A program made the position numbers and the translations under genes. Positions 63,547 to 64,000 of a stretch of DNA of 64,000 nucleotides are shown here, one piece after another; the first letter of the stretch is position 1, and each line of letters opens with the position of its first letter. This DNA is from Betaproteobacteria bacterium (GTDB taxonomy: Bacteria > Pseudomonadota > Gammaproteobacteria > Burkholderiales > Thiobacteraceae): NCBI GenBank assembly GCA_024641855.1, contig JAHECG010000001.1:62001-126000 (forward strand). Direction: 5' to 3'. Below the pieces are notes generated by a model. The model was not told the DNA's origin, searched no databases, and saw only the letters and a list, made by a program, of their open reading frames with translations.

Positions 63547-64000
63547 TCAATCGGGCCAGCTTACGGCCTTCTCGGGCACTACCCCGTCACCAAAACCATA
63601 TTGCTTGAGCGAGTTCTCCCTCATCTGGACGACGATGTATAACAAAGGCTCATGCGAGTTGTTGCGCCAAGTCCTAAGTCCATTTGGGTTAATGCGCACA
63701 ATGGAACCTTCCTGGACATCCAGAATTTCCCCATCGATCTGCATCTGGCCTTTGCCCTGGATGAAGATATAGACCTCTTCATTTTGCTGGTGAGTGTGAT
63801 GGAATGGCATTCCGCCCCCGGGTGGAAGCGAATTGATGGATATCTCACACCCGGTTAATCCAACCCTGTCCTTAAGGAAATGCTTGCCATGAACCTCTCC
63901 CAGACCCGGGATTTCAAGTGAATGGTCTGGCCAGTCGCTTCGAGCACCACTTTCATACGCGGTGAAGTGGGTTCCGTTTCTAGTTTTGTTGCAATGGGTA
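63547..64000 (-). CDS. Cytoplasmic cupin protein (partial, 5' end beyond right edge)
   Basis: Small cupin with no stop toward the window edge. The visible 151 residues include TRNGTHFTAYESGARSD, LEIPGLGEVHGKHFLKDRV, LTGCEISINSLPPGGGMPFH and HTHQQNEEVYIFIQGKGQMQ, a complete cupin motif 1, then a C-terminal VPEKAVSWPD. The family matches widespread bacterial cupins of unknown function. An internal ATG at 63810 is not the start, because the conserved family sequence continues upstream of it in frame. Confidence 0.85.
   Translation of the reverse strand, partial: THCNKTRNGTHFTAYESGARSDWPDHSLEIPGLGEVHGKHFLKDRVGLTGCEISINSLPPGGGMPFHHTHQQNEEVYIFIQGKGQMQIDGEILDVQEGSIVRINPNGLRTWRNNSHEPLLYIVVQMRENSLKQYGFGDGVVPEKAVSWPD

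Noticed and set aside
63547-63810. Short cupin starting at an internal ATG
   Set aside because: Conserved cupin sequence continues upstream of that ATG to the window edge, so the gene is longer and partial.

Overview
This window looks like chromosomal DNA of a Gram-negative proteobacterium, most likely a betaproteobacterium. The grounds are a complete system I cytochrome c maturation operon, an MSHA-type pilus locus, a YdbH/YnbE/YdbL outer-membrane lipid-transport set, and the general character of the housekeeping proteins. I cannot name the genus. Most genes are ordinary, densely packed and intact. No insertion sequence, phage module, CRISPR array or rRNA gene was seen.

Region by region: 1-9.7 kb (minus strand) is an MSHA pilus biogenesis operon in the order DUF6701/MshQ-like adhesin, mshI, PilN-like, mshJ, mshK, mshL secretin, mshM ATPase, mshN (cut by the left edge). 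Just upstream, 9.75-13.0 kb holds a cyclic-nucleotide-binding diguanylate cyclase, mnmA, an exported unknown protein and a NudJ-type Nudix hydrolase. At 13.1-13.4 kb lies a small secreted protein made of repeated Cys-Gly-Asp-Lys-Lys units. Next come rluE, icd, a small unknown gene, manC, a second GGDEF protein, cysM, the ydbH-ynbE-ydbL operon, a PolB-like exonuclease, rlmD and a BAX-inhibitor-1 family gene. At 25.33-25.67 kb two 126-bp tRNA-Ser-like partial units, each with a 60-bp insertion at the anticodon, directly precede an intact tRNA-Ser(UGA). After mscL and a 520-bp gene-free stretch come a PhnD-like binding protein with a large sensor kinase, a third GGDEF protein, dut, coaBC, radC and the full ccmABCDEFGHI operon (34.4-41.2 kb), which diverges from rpmB-rpmG. 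Then follow a fatty acid desaturase, MscS, a PLD-type nuclease, a beta-lactamase-fold hydrolase, a YceK-like lipoprotein, a gamma carbonic anhydrase, prlC, an SH3 protein, a DUF4124-glutaredoxin protein, xthA and an HDOD protein.

The most distinctive functional block is 51.9-58.0 kb, a proteobacterial dedicated sortase system. A sensor kinase and response regulator face away from an operon encoding a VIT/vWA protein with an LPNTATP sorting signal and its sortase. Two unlisted 54-codon genes with good ribosome binding sites flank that operon: one Cys-rich and acidic, one a single-span membrane protein. The right end (58-64 kb) is looser and accessory in character: an unknown protein, an exported thioredoxin-fold protein, a GlcG/HbpS protein, a DPDNG-motif protein, a decayed azoreductase gene and two cupins, the last cut by the right edge.

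Possible links: three GGDEF proteins share the window with an MSHA pilus, a machine that c-di-GMP controls in Vibrio. Gene calls rest on motif recognition only; no database search was possible.
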